A model generated the notes under the pieces. The model was not told the DNA's origin and did no database searches. It was given only the letters and a program-made list of their open reading frames with translations. A stretch of 64,000 bases of DNA from Populus alba. Lineage: Eukaryota; Streptophyta; Magnoliopsida; Malpighiales; Salicaceae. The stretch lies in NCBI RefSeq assembly GCF_005239225.2, contig NC_133291.1:558001-622000 (forward strand), written 5' to 3'. How positions within the stretch are numbered: position 1 is the first letter of the stretch; every line of letters begins with the position of its first letter. Below are positions 36,783-49,000 of the stretch, in pieces. The translations under genes and the position numbers were made by a program.

Positions 36783-37324
36783 CTAATGCAATCAAATCAT
36801 AAATGTGGCTTACATGGCAAACACCGGATCTTCAATTTCTAATAATAAGCCAAACCCGCTTGAGGAAAACAAAATAAAGAAGGCCAATTTGACAAAAACC
36901 AGAATCAGATGATAAAGTTCTAAAATTGAAGCACAAAACAGAATACAAACAAGAACCACAAAAACCAAACTTTACACCCAAAGACTAACATACATTACTT
37001 CAACAAACAAGTCAATGAAATCCCAAAATGGGTTTCATTAGAAAACACCAAATTTCCAATCCATTAGCTAAATTAAAGCAAACCCATTAAAGAAACTATG
37101 AATTAGATACTAGAGATCAGAACTTTAAACATAGCAATGAAGAACCAAAACTAAAAAGACCAAACTTTACAAGCTGAGCTAAAAAATGCATTACTAAAAG
37201 AAGCAATAGAGATGTCAAAGAAGACGAGGCTATAATACCTTAAGGAGCTAGATATGAAGCAAGGGAGAGGAAACGGCTGCTGCTAGGTTCTCACTTCTCA
37301 CCCTGACTGCAATAAGAGAAACAA

Positions 37325-37332
37325 AAACCCTA
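37325..37332 (+). promoter_or_regulatory. Telo-box (AAACCCTA) at eS28 promoter
   Basis: AAACCCTA lies just upstream of the inferred leader exon of eS28. Telo-boxes are established promoter elements of plant ribosomal-protein genes and sit close to the start site, as here. Confidence 0.6.
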
Positions 37333-37340
37333 GAAAGACA

Positions 37341-38842
37341 GGTGTTATACGGGTGGTTTTATACATCTAGAGATTGAGGGTATTATTGTCATCTAAAATT
37401 ACTCTGAGAAAAGGACATAGTTATCCCCCAATTATTACCTAATTATCAATTACATATAGAAAACAAACTATTCTCAATTGAGTCCTCCGTCAATAGGACA
37501 TTACTCAATTAACCCTCTTATGGAAATGTTTTCATTTTAAGTCATAAAAAAATTATTATTAATTTTAAATTAATGTTACTCTACTATCTTTGAAAATGAG
37601 ACCTACCATGATGGTTATAGGGAGCAATATTCAAATAAATATATATTTTTCTGAAAATATTTTTTTGTTATAAGTTTTAATGATAGGTTTTAGTATTATT
37701 TGATAAATTAAAGATATAATTTTTTATTTTTATTTAGTATCTAATCAATAATTATGTAATAGTTGATAGAGCATCTACTAGCCCCTTTATTGTATTTGTG
37801 GAGAAAATACTCTTAAGAGTACCTAGTAATAATATCTTCAAAATAACCTGTTTTTTTCTCAAAATTATTCCTTTAATGTCATAGGTTCTAAAGACGAGGT
37901 ATGTGTAATATTTGATAGATTGAAAATCTAATTGCAATTTCCTTCGTTTAGGACCTAATTGATAAGTACTTGATAAGTGAAGGACCAACTTATCCTTTTC
38001 TCTATTACGTGATAGATTGAAGCCTGAAGTGGTTTGAGGTCTACGAACCTCATTGACTAATATTTTATTAACCGCTGCGTCGTTTGTGGGGCACTTTCTT
38101 TCTACACGATGCGTCATTTCTTAACTTGATAAAAAGACAAGTTAGACAAGACAGTCACTTCACTTCTTGTCCAAGAGACAACCTCGACTTCAGTTCTTGA
38201 TTTATTGAGAGAAGAAGTGGAAGAAGAAGGTAAAGTGTTGTAAACTATGGAGCTTCCATGTCTTGTTATTTGAATTTTTCATTGATATTTTAAAGATAAT
38301 GAAGAGAGCTTATCTGGGTTAGTAATCATTCTACTTTAACAGACTTTTCATGTTTTCTTGCTCGGTGAATGTCCTTCCTAAGGCTAAAGATACTGTTGGA
38401 AGTGATTTACATAATGAATTTGTATGTGGGATGGTTAATTTTGATGAAGCAGGATAGTTCTTCGTGCCCAACTGGTGAATTGTTTAAAGAACATTACTTT
38501 GTGATAGATTTTGCTACTGTATAGAAATGGTGCCACTTTTTAACTTAAAATTGTTTTATTACTAGGTTAAAATATGTTGCCTGCATTGTATTACTTTTAC
38601 CATTATCATCATTTTTGTTCATCTTTGTCGTATCACAGTTGTTTATGATGATCACACTTTAATTTTGGTCTTGATGGTGTTTTGGATCCCAAGATTCTTC
38701 AATGAATATAAATAGAGAAACTTTAGAAATATGTTTGTGCTTAGACTAGAATTTTTTTTGTTATTATATGAAGTTCTCATTTTGCTAATCTTTTAAGCTG
38801 TTTTTTTTTGTATTTATTATTAGCAGAGCTGATAGACCTATT
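37341..38842. other. Spacer and sucrose-phosphatase leader
   Basis: AT-rich spacer between the divergent eS28 and SPP genes. The SPP leader exon is probably about 38160-38229 (donor GAAG|GTAAAG at 38230), spliced to the acceptor TTAGCAG ending at 38826. The frame 37752-38117 (minus) has no family I recognise. Confidence 0.6.
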
Positions 38843-41526
38843 ATGGATCGGCTTGATGGTTCTGCGCATCTCATAATAGTGTCAGATCTTGATTTTACAA
38901 TGGTAGAACTGTTGGCTGCTTTTTGTAAAATTGCTCAGTGTCATGCTGTGGTTATTTTAGTCATGTACGTAGTGGCTTCTGATGCAGGTGGATCATCTTG
39001 ATCCAGACAACCTAGGCCTTCTTAGATTTAATGCTATGTGGGAAGCCTACTACCGTCAAGATTCTCTGCTAGTTTTCTCCACCGGAAGGTCACCCACAAT
39101 TTATAAACAGTTGAGGAAGGAGAAACCTTTGTTGACCCCAGATATAGCCATAATGTCTGTTGGAACTGAAATTATGTATGGTGAATCAATGATAAGAGAT
39201 GAGGACTGGGAACAATATTTAAATAAAAATTGGAACAGGGAAATAGTCACAGAGGAAACAGCCCAGTTTCCAGAGCTTACTCCTCAGGTACGGTGTTTAA
39301 CCAAATGACATTGATTATTATATCTGGTATTTGAGTCTAGAAGTCGACTATAAGAGAGCATATATTTTAATATTACTGTTATTTCATGGAGAAGAGCTGA
39401 AATCATATACTAATTACTATGATGATACCAGACTTGTGTGCATTTTGAGTTCTAATATACTGAACTTCAATGGGTCATCGCAGTCTGAAACAGAACAACG
39501 GCCTCATAAAGTGAGTTTTTTTGTGGAGAAGATTGAAGCCTTGAAAGTTATAAGGTCTCTATCAGAACGTCTAGAGAAGCGTGGGGTAAGATTGCATTTG
39601 TTCGCTGATTCTTAATATATTGATTTGAGCAGTTTCATCTCAATGAGTTATAAAAGCATTTGGATTCATAAATATGAATGAATCTGTTCCTTTTGCTATT
39701 CAATTTTGATCTCTTCTTGGGCAGTTAGATGTGAAACTGGTATACAGTAATGAGACAGCTTTGGATGTATTACCAAAAGGTGCTGGCAAAGGACAGGCTC
39801 TTGCTTATTTGCTTGAAAAATTTAAAATTGATGGAAAGATGCCAGTTAACACTCTTGTCTGTGGTGACTCTGGTAACGATGCTGAACTATTCAGTGTCCC
39901 TGGAGTATATGGTGTGATGGTTTGTATCCTCATAAGCTTTGTAATTTGCTGCTACTGTTATTCTTTTCCATTTCTCTCACATATGGTACCATTTGTATTT
40001 TTATTATGAAGGTCAGCAATGCACAGGAGGAATTGCTGCAGTGGCATGCAGAAAATGCAAGGAACAATCCTAATATAATTCATGCAACAGAGAGATGTGC
40101 GGCTGGGATAATACAAGCCATCGGTAATTTTAGTCTCGGTCCAAATGTTTCTCCAAGAGATATTAGAGACTTTCAGAAATGCAAAGTGGAAATTTTCAAT
40201 AGTAGTCATGAAGTTGTGAAGTTTTATTTGTTCTATGAGAGATGGAGACGTGCAGAAGTTGCCAAGAATATGCAAACCCCAAAGTTAATATTTGTAAGTT
40301 TAATAGGATTCCTTTTACTTTAAAAATGAAATTCAAGTAACATCTGCATTTTGTTAGGCATTCGTTAGAAGCAGAATGTTTCAGTAAATTTATGGACATT
40401 CTTTGAGTTGAAGCTGCATTAGAAGTTGTGGGGAACTTATGCTGGAGCTTTTATGGCTTTTAGGGAGAATTATTGTTTTCCTTAGTTATTTTTTTTTTTT
40501 TTCCCAATTAGTTTAGGAGATTAAATATTGGTGTGATCAATTTATTACACCTATTGAATTGAGCATTTAATCATCATTTTTGGTAAATTACCTATTCCCG
40601 GCTTACATGATTAACAAATTCTATCTGGAGCATGCTAATGCAAGTTTTGTATTGTCACCTGAATTTTGTGAGTGCTTGAACTTTTGTTTGTTGGTGTCAT
40701 ATTTTTCTGCCTTTGCCCTTTCCTTTTTGTTTTTCCCTTGTAGGGCTGCCTCAACTATACTAAATCAGCTTACTGAGTTTCCTTTGCTCCTCAGTTTCCA
40801 TTTGGTACATTTGTGCATCCTTCAGGAGTTGAGCAATCAGTCAACCACTGCATAGATGTAATGGCAAGGTTGCATGGGGACAAGCAAGGAACCAATTATC
40901 GCATATGGGTAGATCGAGTTTCTTCAGCACAAGTTGGTTCAGACACATGGCTTGTGAAGTTTTATAAATGGGAGTCATTTGGTGAGATTTATTTTCCATC
41001 ATCCTACGGTTCATTTACATGTACTTTTTTTTTCCTGATTTGTATCGGCACTGATGTTTTGATGGAGTTGCTTTTTATTGATAGACAAGGAACTTTTTGA
41101 CCTTCAGTTTAAATGTAGTCAGATAAATACTTGGTTATCTAAACATCTTTTTTGCCTCTGTACGAATTGATTTTCCTGTGGTTTATCATGTTGGATTCAC
41201 TTATACTCTCATTTCTTATATTTGCTTTGACATATGACCATGACAAAATTACATTACAGGGGAGGAACGGCATGGCTGTTTGACCACTGTCTTGCTAAGT
41301 TCAAAGGTAGAACTGTAGTCCGGTGCTCTCTCAATTGCTAAGTTCAAATATCATTTGCCTTGTTGAATTCTGCCTGCTGGTTTCACCATATATGCCTAAC
41401 ACCAGTGATTAATCTGTGGTGGGTTTTGGGCAGGCCGAGGTACCTGATGGCTTCACATGGATGCACATGCATCAGACATGGCTAGAACGTTCAGAACCTA
41501 AAGATCAAACAACCTGGTTATTCTAG
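38843..41526 (+). CDS. SPP: Sucrose-phosphatase (sucrose-6F-phosphate phosphohydrolase)
   Basis: Eight coding exons: 38843-38902, 38988-39287, 39484-39585, 39725-39919, 40012-40293, 40795-40981, 41260-41306, 41434-41526; 421 residues, the normal plant length. HAD-family motifs: motif I VSDLDFT (nucleophile Asp about 15, acid/base Asp about 17), motif [10 protein letters not shown], motif III region [11 protein letters not shown] and motif [12 protein letters not shown]. The plant C-terminal domain follows ([28 protein letters not shown]). It dephosphorylates sucrose-6-phosphate in the cytosol, the last step of sucrose synthesis. Motif I has Phe where plant SPPs usually have His (DLDHT), and the linker at the exon 5/6 join is unusual. 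The acceptor at 40794 is chosen because the frame upstream has a stop and the join aligns with the family. Confidence 0.94.
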
Positions 41527-43079
41527 ATGTCAAACAAGGTGGGTTGGTGTTTGTTTTGACCCAATACATTGGTCTTTATTGACATTTCCTTTTCATTCAT
41601 AGGCCTTCTTTGCGTGATGATATACAAAAATATAGCTGTTTATAGACTGCAGAGTTTAAGATTATCAAAATATTGATGTAGCTACAAGTCATAAGATTAT
41701 AGTTTGAGAATTTCATTACAAGTAATAGAATTGTCTATTTTGAAATCATTTTCTCCTCTTTTTCTTGAGAAGCAAGGATGAAAATGGCTTAAATCTATAG
41801 GAAACTCGTTTTTCGTGGCTCGTTATTTGTCCTTGCGAGTCTAAATAAATAGAATAATATTTAGAAAAAAGTTATGGTTTACGTTATATTAATTTGCGAG
41901 GTAAGTATTAACTTGTAATGCCTAGCTTTGTAACTTGTGGAGAAAACTAATCGTACTTGATACCTGAGCTCCATGATTTGAAATCGTTGATTGTTATGAA
42001 CTATGATATTTACCCGGCGAATCTCATTGCTTCACATCTCTTCATTTTTTGAGGACATGGAATTGTGAGAAGCTGCCATCCATCCATTCCAAGCATAAAA
42101 CGCTGCACAGCTCTGGTGAAATTAGAAACATGGAACTGACCTGAGTTGATCTCAATTCTCAGTGATTTCTTAGAATTTAAAATTTTAAGAGTTCGACCAA
42201 GAGGACTGCAATGTTACGCATCTCTAGAGGGATTTTCAATAATAAATTGCATAGGGCTTATCCAATTTAATGACGATGATTTACAGGAATTGTCCTTGCG
42301 TCGTTATCCATTGTATCATGTGATAAGCTCGTCAGTAGGGGCGGAACTAGAAAGTTTTAGTGAGAGAGAGCAAATATTTTATTTTTGAAATAGTTGAGTG
42401 CATAATTTTTATGAAAAAATTGAAAATCTAAGGACTAAAATCAAAATGTTTTAAAACTCTGGGGCTGCTATGCTCCCACCAAAGCATGTCATAGGTCCGC
42501 TCCTGCTCAACAGGTTTGATTGATATGGTTTCCGACAATTGCATTCTTTTTGTTTAATTAAGGACTCATTTTTGTTCATAGAAACACACTTTTTTAAAAA
42601 TCAATTTCTCGCACATAACCTTAAGGAAAGTTGGTGAAGTAGAAAATACTTTTAACTGGAAAAATTGATCTTGTTTTTCTTTTATTTTATCTAGAAAATA
42701 CTTTTTAATCTTTCAAAAAATATATATAGTTTTCTTTTTTTTATTAGAATTTATTTTTAAATTTTATCGTTTTTAAATTTTATTATTTGTTTGTTTTAAT
42801 TTATTTTATAGCTATTCATTTTATTTGATAAGATTTATAAAAATGGATTTTTTAAAATTTCATTTTTCTTTAACTTTTTTATTTGTTAAATTTTGTTTTT
42901 ATTTTTTTAATATACTTAAAAAAAAAAACATTAATAAGTTTATTGTTGAGATACTTGTGTGCATAATGCTAAAAAGAGGTGGAGGCTTTTCCTCCACAAG
43001 TTACAAATTCAATCCAACACTTGAGTAGATCCCTAAACTCCTAAGGATATATGAATGAGATAAATTGAAGATTGTATCG
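41527..43079. other. Spacer with MITE
   Basis: SPP 3' flank, then non-coding DNA with an inverted-repeat element at 42335-42506 and a very T-rich stretch (about 42590-42950). No gene recognised. Confidence 0.6.
42335..42506. mobile_element. MITE with GGGGCGGA-type terminal inverted repeats
   Basis: Left end 42335-42349 (GTAGGGGCGGAACTA) and the reverse complement of right end 42492-42506 agree at 12 of 15 bases, enclosing 172 bp without coding capacity. Ends of the type AGGGGCGGA-CTA occur in many plant miniature elements. I could not define a clear target duplication or superfamily. Confidence 0.6.
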
Positions 43080-43310
43080 CATCAACTTCAAGACCTCACT
43101 GCCCTCGAGAAATTGTTTATAAATGATTTCAATGGAGAGGAATTTGAGGAAGCTTTGCCGACCTTTCTTTTCTTCAATATATTTGGATAGGGCTTTGGAA
43201 GATTCTCAAATATCTGCCAGGTTCAACAGTATGTCATGCAACACCTCTCAAAATTAATTAAACAAATTGTGTATTTGGGCATATCGCTCTTCTTTCAGAA
43301 AATTGTAGCT
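43080..43310 (+). pseudogene. NBS-LRR resistance-gene LRR relic
   Basis: Conceptual translation gives HQLQDLTALEKLFINDF, then EEALPTFLF, an in-frame stop, and after a gap MQHLSKLIKQIVYLGI. These resemble the last LRRs of plant CC-NBS-LRR proteins (HQLQHLTAL..L.I.DF, then AMQRLSKL..LYI..C). There is no NB-ARC domain nearby. The assignment rests on motif resemblance only. Confidence 0.5.
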
Positions 43311-43875
43311 TTGGCAATGGCTCTGTACATAAAATACAAGATCTTGTTCTCTGGGTGGAGAAGCTATTCTTGTTTTGAAAACGTGGTTAAAACTGTCCAG
43401 CTCACTGGATTCCTTTCCCAGCAAAAGTTCATGGAATAAAATTAAATATAAGCCATTAATATTCTTCAGGTTTTTTTTTTCGAATTCGTGATCGTATCTT
43501 TCCAGCGATCACCACATTCCTTGCTTTACAAGAGTGCATGGGATAGCCCAAATCTTGGGTTTCTCCTGCATATATTCATCTTTTTACCCAGAAGACTCTA
43601 GGGTTTCATTAGGGTAGTAAAAAAGACACGCAGTCTGTTCTTCTAATACCTGTGTTACTTCGTCAATGAGAAATTTGTATGAGATATCCCCATGTTTTTA
43701 CGTAGATTATAAGAGGGTTTGAGCTATTTTTGGTAATTTCAAGGATGGTAAAGCATTTCAGGACATTACTCAATTGTTTCTTAATTTCTTCTTTATGTCA
43801 CGATCTTTTTCTTTAAAAACACAAGTAGTTGGCCTTTCTATCTGACAGTAGTTCTTTCACAAGTATCTGAAAGAA

Positions 43876-44436
43876 ATGAGTACCAGATATCATTATTCCT
43901 TCTCTGTCCCCTTTCACTCTCTTGCTTTCTTGGTTTGTTTCATCATCGTCCATGCTTCCCCAGCAGCCGCTGATAAGCCAACCGAGCTAGTAGACAAGGT
44001 CTGCAACCAAACATCAAACTACACTTTCTGTGTCGAAGCTCTGTATTCCGACTCCCGTGCCCCAGATGCCGATAGCTACACGCTGGCCTTCATCTCCTTT
44101 GGACTAGCGTACAGCAATGCAAACAACGCCAGAGACTACTACATAGCAGAGCTACTCAAGAATACTTCTGGTCAAGATTACCATTTCCGTCTCGAAACAT
44201 GCAGCCATGATTATCTCAGGGCAGTTTCTAAACTAGAAGAGGCCTACAATGACTTGAACTCGGAGACCTTTTTTGGGTTGGCTGAATTGGCAGGTATTGC
44301 TTCTAGAGCTTCTGATCATTGCCAGGATGCTTTCAAGGGAATCTCTTCACCACCTTTAGGGAGCAGGAATGGTGATTTAAAACGTCTTTGTGAAATCGGT
44401 GCGACCATTGCTAAGTTGTTTACTGGATCCTCGTGA
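43876..44436 (+). CDS. Pectin methylesterase / invertase inhibitor (PMEI domain) protein
   Basis: A single uninterrupted exon of 186 residues. Residues 1-32 are a signal peptide (FHSLAFLVCFIIVHASPAAA). The mature part has the family's four core cysteines: VCNQTSNYTFC (first disulfide pair), ETCSHDY and DHCQDAF (second pair), plus a further Cys in LKRLCEIG. PMEI proteins are small secreted four-helix bundles that inhibit pectin methylesterases or acid invertases in wall or vacuole; sequence alone does not say which enzyme this one targets. The spacing (Leu/Val-Asp-Lys before the first Cys) is of the C/VIF or Pla a 1-like type. ATG at 43876 gives the signal peptide directly. Confidence 0.93.
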   Translation: MSTRYHYSFSVPFHSLAFLVCFIIVHASPAAADKPTELVDKVCNQTSNYTFCVEALYSDSRAPDADSYTLAFISFGLAYSNANNARDYYIAELLKNTSGQDYHFRLETCSHDYLRAVSKLEEAYNDLNSETFFGLAELAGIASRASDHCQDAFKGISSPPLGSRNGDLKRLCEIGATIAKLFTGSS

Positions 44437-46029
44437 TCATGATTTTATATAATTATGTCTCCTTGAAACCATGAACATAAAGAAAGCTTTTAGTTCTTTT
44501 TTTGTTCTATGATCACATCAATAATTTAGCATCTATGCATTATCCAAATGGCTACATCCAATTATTACAGCCGGCTGTTCCCATGGCAGATTAAGAAAGA
44601 CCATGGAGGAAGAAGATTGGGGGCAATTCAACTTCTTTTGGTTCTTTTTTTTTTTTTTTTTTTTTTTTAAAGTAACACGGGTCAAGAAAAAACGCCATGA
44701 AAAAATAATTAAAAAAATAGCAATGTATTGTTTTTATAATTATTTTTTCAATTATGCTACTGTATCCGAAAAGATTTAAGCATGTGGTACTTGAAAAAAA
44801 AAATAGCCAAGGGCATTCTTGAATTGGCTAATGCACGTTAAAGATTTTAGCATGTGCTACTGTAATCTGAATTCCTATTGGGCTCCCTAGAGAAGTGTAA
44901 TCTTCATTCGTATTGGGCTCCCCAGTAAATTATCAAATGCAAATGGATCCATCTAACTGTTTTATTATAATAATAATAATAACAACAATAATTTTATGTT
45001 TTAAATGAATTTTTCAAAAAAATTAAAATTTTTTATTTTTTTTATTAATTTTAAATTAATATATATTAATATGAAAATTAATTTTTTTTAAAATTAAAAA
45101 AATATTATTAATATACTGAAAAATTATTTCACACTGCAAAACAAGCTCTCAAAAGCTGAAAATGCACAGGACACAGACACAGAGAAGAGAAAGCACTTCG
45201 GCAGATTTCAGAAAAATTAATCAAGGTTTCAATGTTCATCTTTACATTTTTTTAAAAAAAAGTGGAAATTCTGGAACAAGAATTGGAAAGGCTGCTCATC
45301 TTCCAGGCTACAAGTCAATAAGATCCCTGAATGCTAGCAGAGCATTTAACGTCAAACAAATCACGTCCGTTGCTTTTGAAGCCTCATCCCTGCCCACAGC
45401 TCGCTCACTAAGTTGGGTTTAAGCTGTCATGATTTGGCAAAAGATTTCATTAATTAAGGAACCTGGGAAGCAAATCATAAAGATTGACGAGAGAGATCGA
45501 CTCGTTCAGAAAATAACTTGCTGTGGTAGGTCAGGTGGAAAGTATACCGATGAAACATAAACTGAAAATTACAGAAACCATGAGAAAGAGTGCATATGGC
45601 TTCCCAATAATTCCAGCTGAGGTTGACCTGCAGACAAGCAGCATTGCGGGTTTTAGTAGGTATCCATACAAAAAAATAAACAGGTTATTTTATTGAACAA
45701 AAACCATTAACAACGAATGCTATAGGCATAGCACCGGTTTCTGAATTCACGTGTAATGGAACCGAAATGCCAGGAAGCACTTTATAAACTCAAGGAAAAC
45801 ACCACACGCCAACTGAACTGTTTGTATCCCTTGTACAGCGTAAACAACTCTCCATCCAATGACTTGCATGTACCAAGGGATATGAGAAAAAAAGAAAGTT
45901 AAGAGTAGCCTGCAAATTCCTTCTTTTTTGTCCTCGATGATAAAAGCTACCGGATAATAAAAAATATTGTTCGATGGAATTCCGTAATAATACTGAAACT
46001 CAGATTAAAATTTCAAAACAATTATTGAA
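44437..46029. other. Spacer between PMEI and GH3 copy 1
   Basis: Contains a poly-T tract (about 44648-44668), an AT-rich dispersed repeat (about 44990-45145) and no recognised gene. The part near 46029 is probably the GH3 3' untranslated region. Confidence 0.6.
44990..45145. repeat. Dispersed AT-rich repeat, copy 5
   Basis: AT-only body with TTAATTTTAAATTAATATATATTAATATG and AAAATATTATTAATATACTGAAAA. Similar by eye to the other AT-rich copies; boundaries approximate. Confidence 0.4.
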
Positions 46030-49000
46030 CTAGACTTGCCTTCGCAAAATGTCTGGAGCCGACTTGGTCTTCAGACCAAAGTCAAAGGGGAAGAGTGGAT
46101 CATAATGGGGATCCCCGACATTCATTGGTAGTTGGTCCACATTTTTGAACCATGTTCTTGGAAGCTTTCCAGTGAATCCATAGTCTCCAAAAAGGGCATC
46201 AGCTACGCCTTGCCCTTCCGTGCCAGGTAACCATGCTGCCACTAAGGCATCAATCGAGGAGAGGTATGGTTCAATCACAATAGGTCTGCCAGAAATGACG
46301 ACAACAACACACTTGACTGTCTCACAAACATTGCTGATGACACTGGGACCTGGATCTATCATTGTGAGGTCCATGCTGTCTCCTGCAGTCTCGGCATAAG
46401 GAGGCTCACCCACAACAATGATGGCATAAGCAAAATTATTATCCTTAATGAACTTGCTATCAGGGTTCTCTTGGAACACAACTTCTGTGCTTGGATCAAC
46501 AGTAGATTTTATGGCACCAAGGATGGTGGTTCCTAACATGAAAGGGGAAGTATAAAATTTATTGTTCTCATCACAAGGCATACAGAGGATATTGGATGAA
46601 TTGGGATCAGAAATCACCACAAAAAATGATACTCTAAACCATTGTAGATATGCACTTTTCCTAAATTCTTAGGAGGATATCTTAGGACATTAGATTAGAT
46701 GTTTGACATGTGCCAAACCATCATTAAAATTTTCGAGCCTAAAGAAAAAAAAAATGATTCCAAAGAAGCGTCATCTATGTTATATAAATAAGTGAAGAAA
46801 TTTTCAATATGTCCAAGAAGGTGAGAATATGACAGTTATACATATATTTTTAAGGGAGGGATCCATAATGCAGTCTGTGACAGCATATTAAACAAGGCAT
46901 ACCCCTAGTGTCTCTGTTGCCGCTAAATCCTTGCCATTGAATACTCCACCCACCACATTGATAGCCCAAATTATCAGCATGCGTACCAGCTACTAGAATC
47001 TTAGAAACCTTCCCGGGAAGTGGGAGTAATGGATCAGTTTCATTTTTTCCATTCTTCAGCAGCACAAGTGATTTCCTTACAGCTTCCCTAGCCAAGTCTC
47101 TATGTGCCTGGATAAGTAAAAGGATGTTCACCATTCATGGCACCATATTTTAAAACCATGCTCAGCATATCAACCAGGTAAACAGACAAGGGAGATATAC
47201 TTGGGAGGAAAGTAAGATAATTTAATCAAAAAAGAAGATGCATGTCACCTGGTAATGCAAGAGAGAGCTTTCTTGAACATCTTACCTCATGCGAAGCATT
47301 GGGTGCCAAATTTCTAAATTAAAAGACCAATTCGAAAATATAGACTCTAGCTACTGAGCAATGATTTGCTTTACTGACCTGGCTTCCAAGCTCATTAACA
47401 AGGCTGAGATCAGCTAAAGGGTTCTCAAAGAGACCCAAGGTGAACTTCACTAGCAAAATCCTCCCCACAGCATCATTAATGCGATCCATTGGGATGACAT
47501 TGCTCTTGACCAGATAAGTAAGATCATCAATGAACTCTGTGTGCTTGAAAGGCAGCATGACCTGAAACAAAGAGAACCAGAACTCCAAGTTTCAGAATTA
47601 TTCAATCTCAGCCATCTCTGCAGGGCAGAGAAGAGTTCACTTGAATTCAATCTTAAATGACATTGCCCATAACATGAGCTGCTAACCATGTCGATGCCAG
47701 CTTGGATCGCAGCTTGGACAGAGTACGAGTAATTTGCATGTGGCGGTGAAGTGATCCTGTCAATACCCTGCCAATCTGAGATAACAAAACCCTGAAAGTT
47801 GATCAAGACAGCAACAGCAGTTAGCCTGGGTACCAAATTTCACGTTGCATGTGTATGGTTACATTACCAAATCTACATGGAGCATGAGATCAACTGCAAC
47901 GGCAAACCATGGAAAAACCAGTGATGTTAAGCTTATTGCCAAAAGGATCCCAAAGGTCACTTTCATGATCTGGAAAGAATCAAGCACGATGCTCTCCATA
48001 TTGCCTAGGGCATCATAGAAAGATCAATGAACAAACAGTGCTGGTAGCATGCTCTTGATCATGATATCCCTACTATTATTAAGTGAGTTAAAATGATGGC
48101 TAGCCATCCTTTATCATAAAGGATGTTGGGCAGTTAGAAAAAAATTAACTCAAGAATGAGTGCAAAAAATGAAGAAATAAGATGGATTAAATAATGAAAA
48201 ACATGCAAGAAAATGAAGCCTATGCATCAGCACACAAAAAAAATAAAACAATTAGAAATGGTTAATTTGGAATGAAGCCAAAACAATAATACTTAAGCAT
48301 GCAAGTGCATTTATAATTGAGGCTAAAACAATGCCACTATTTAAAAAAAATTCAAAGACTTGATGGCGAGGTGTTTGCTGGAGGAGACTTCCAGGCAAAG
48401 CCAACCTACACAAAGGGGTGGAATTATGTTTTTATTGAGCTGGGCCATGCACCAAGCAGAATCGTCTCAAAAGCCAAAAGTTGAGGTTTTGCCCATGGTA
48501 CAGCGTAAAAAGCTTTGATAGGCATTGGAAGCTGAAGGTTCCAATAATTGCTGTAAAACCTATGTCCAAATCCTTGTTTATTGCAAGAAAATACAATTTT
48601 GCCACAATTCATAAGTGTGGATGCTGGTTGAGCATCGAAATTAAAATTCAAATGTGAACCTGACCTTAAACTTGAGGGTGTTCTTAAGGAAGCCAGTTAT
48701 TAGCTCACGATTTGCGTGCATCTTTACCCCATTCCAACTGGAATAGGAAACCATAATAGTTGAAACACCTTTGATGATTGAATCTGAATAGGCAGGCATG
48801 TGAATGCTCAGTAGCCCATGCTTGTCGATAACTGTATTGTTCTCATTGATGCCCTTGGTTGTTCCACCATCACCCACGAAGTGCTTTGCACAAGCTGCAA
48901 CCTTTTTCCTACAAAAACAGAAAAGGGAAAGGGAAAAAAAATCAGAAGGACAAAAAAAAAGACAAATCAAATGCATGTTTAGAACAGTTGAGCATAAAAT

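Noticed and set aside
37752..38117. 121-residue open frame on the minus strand
   Set aside because: Composition and position look like non-coding promoter-side sequence; no domain recognised.
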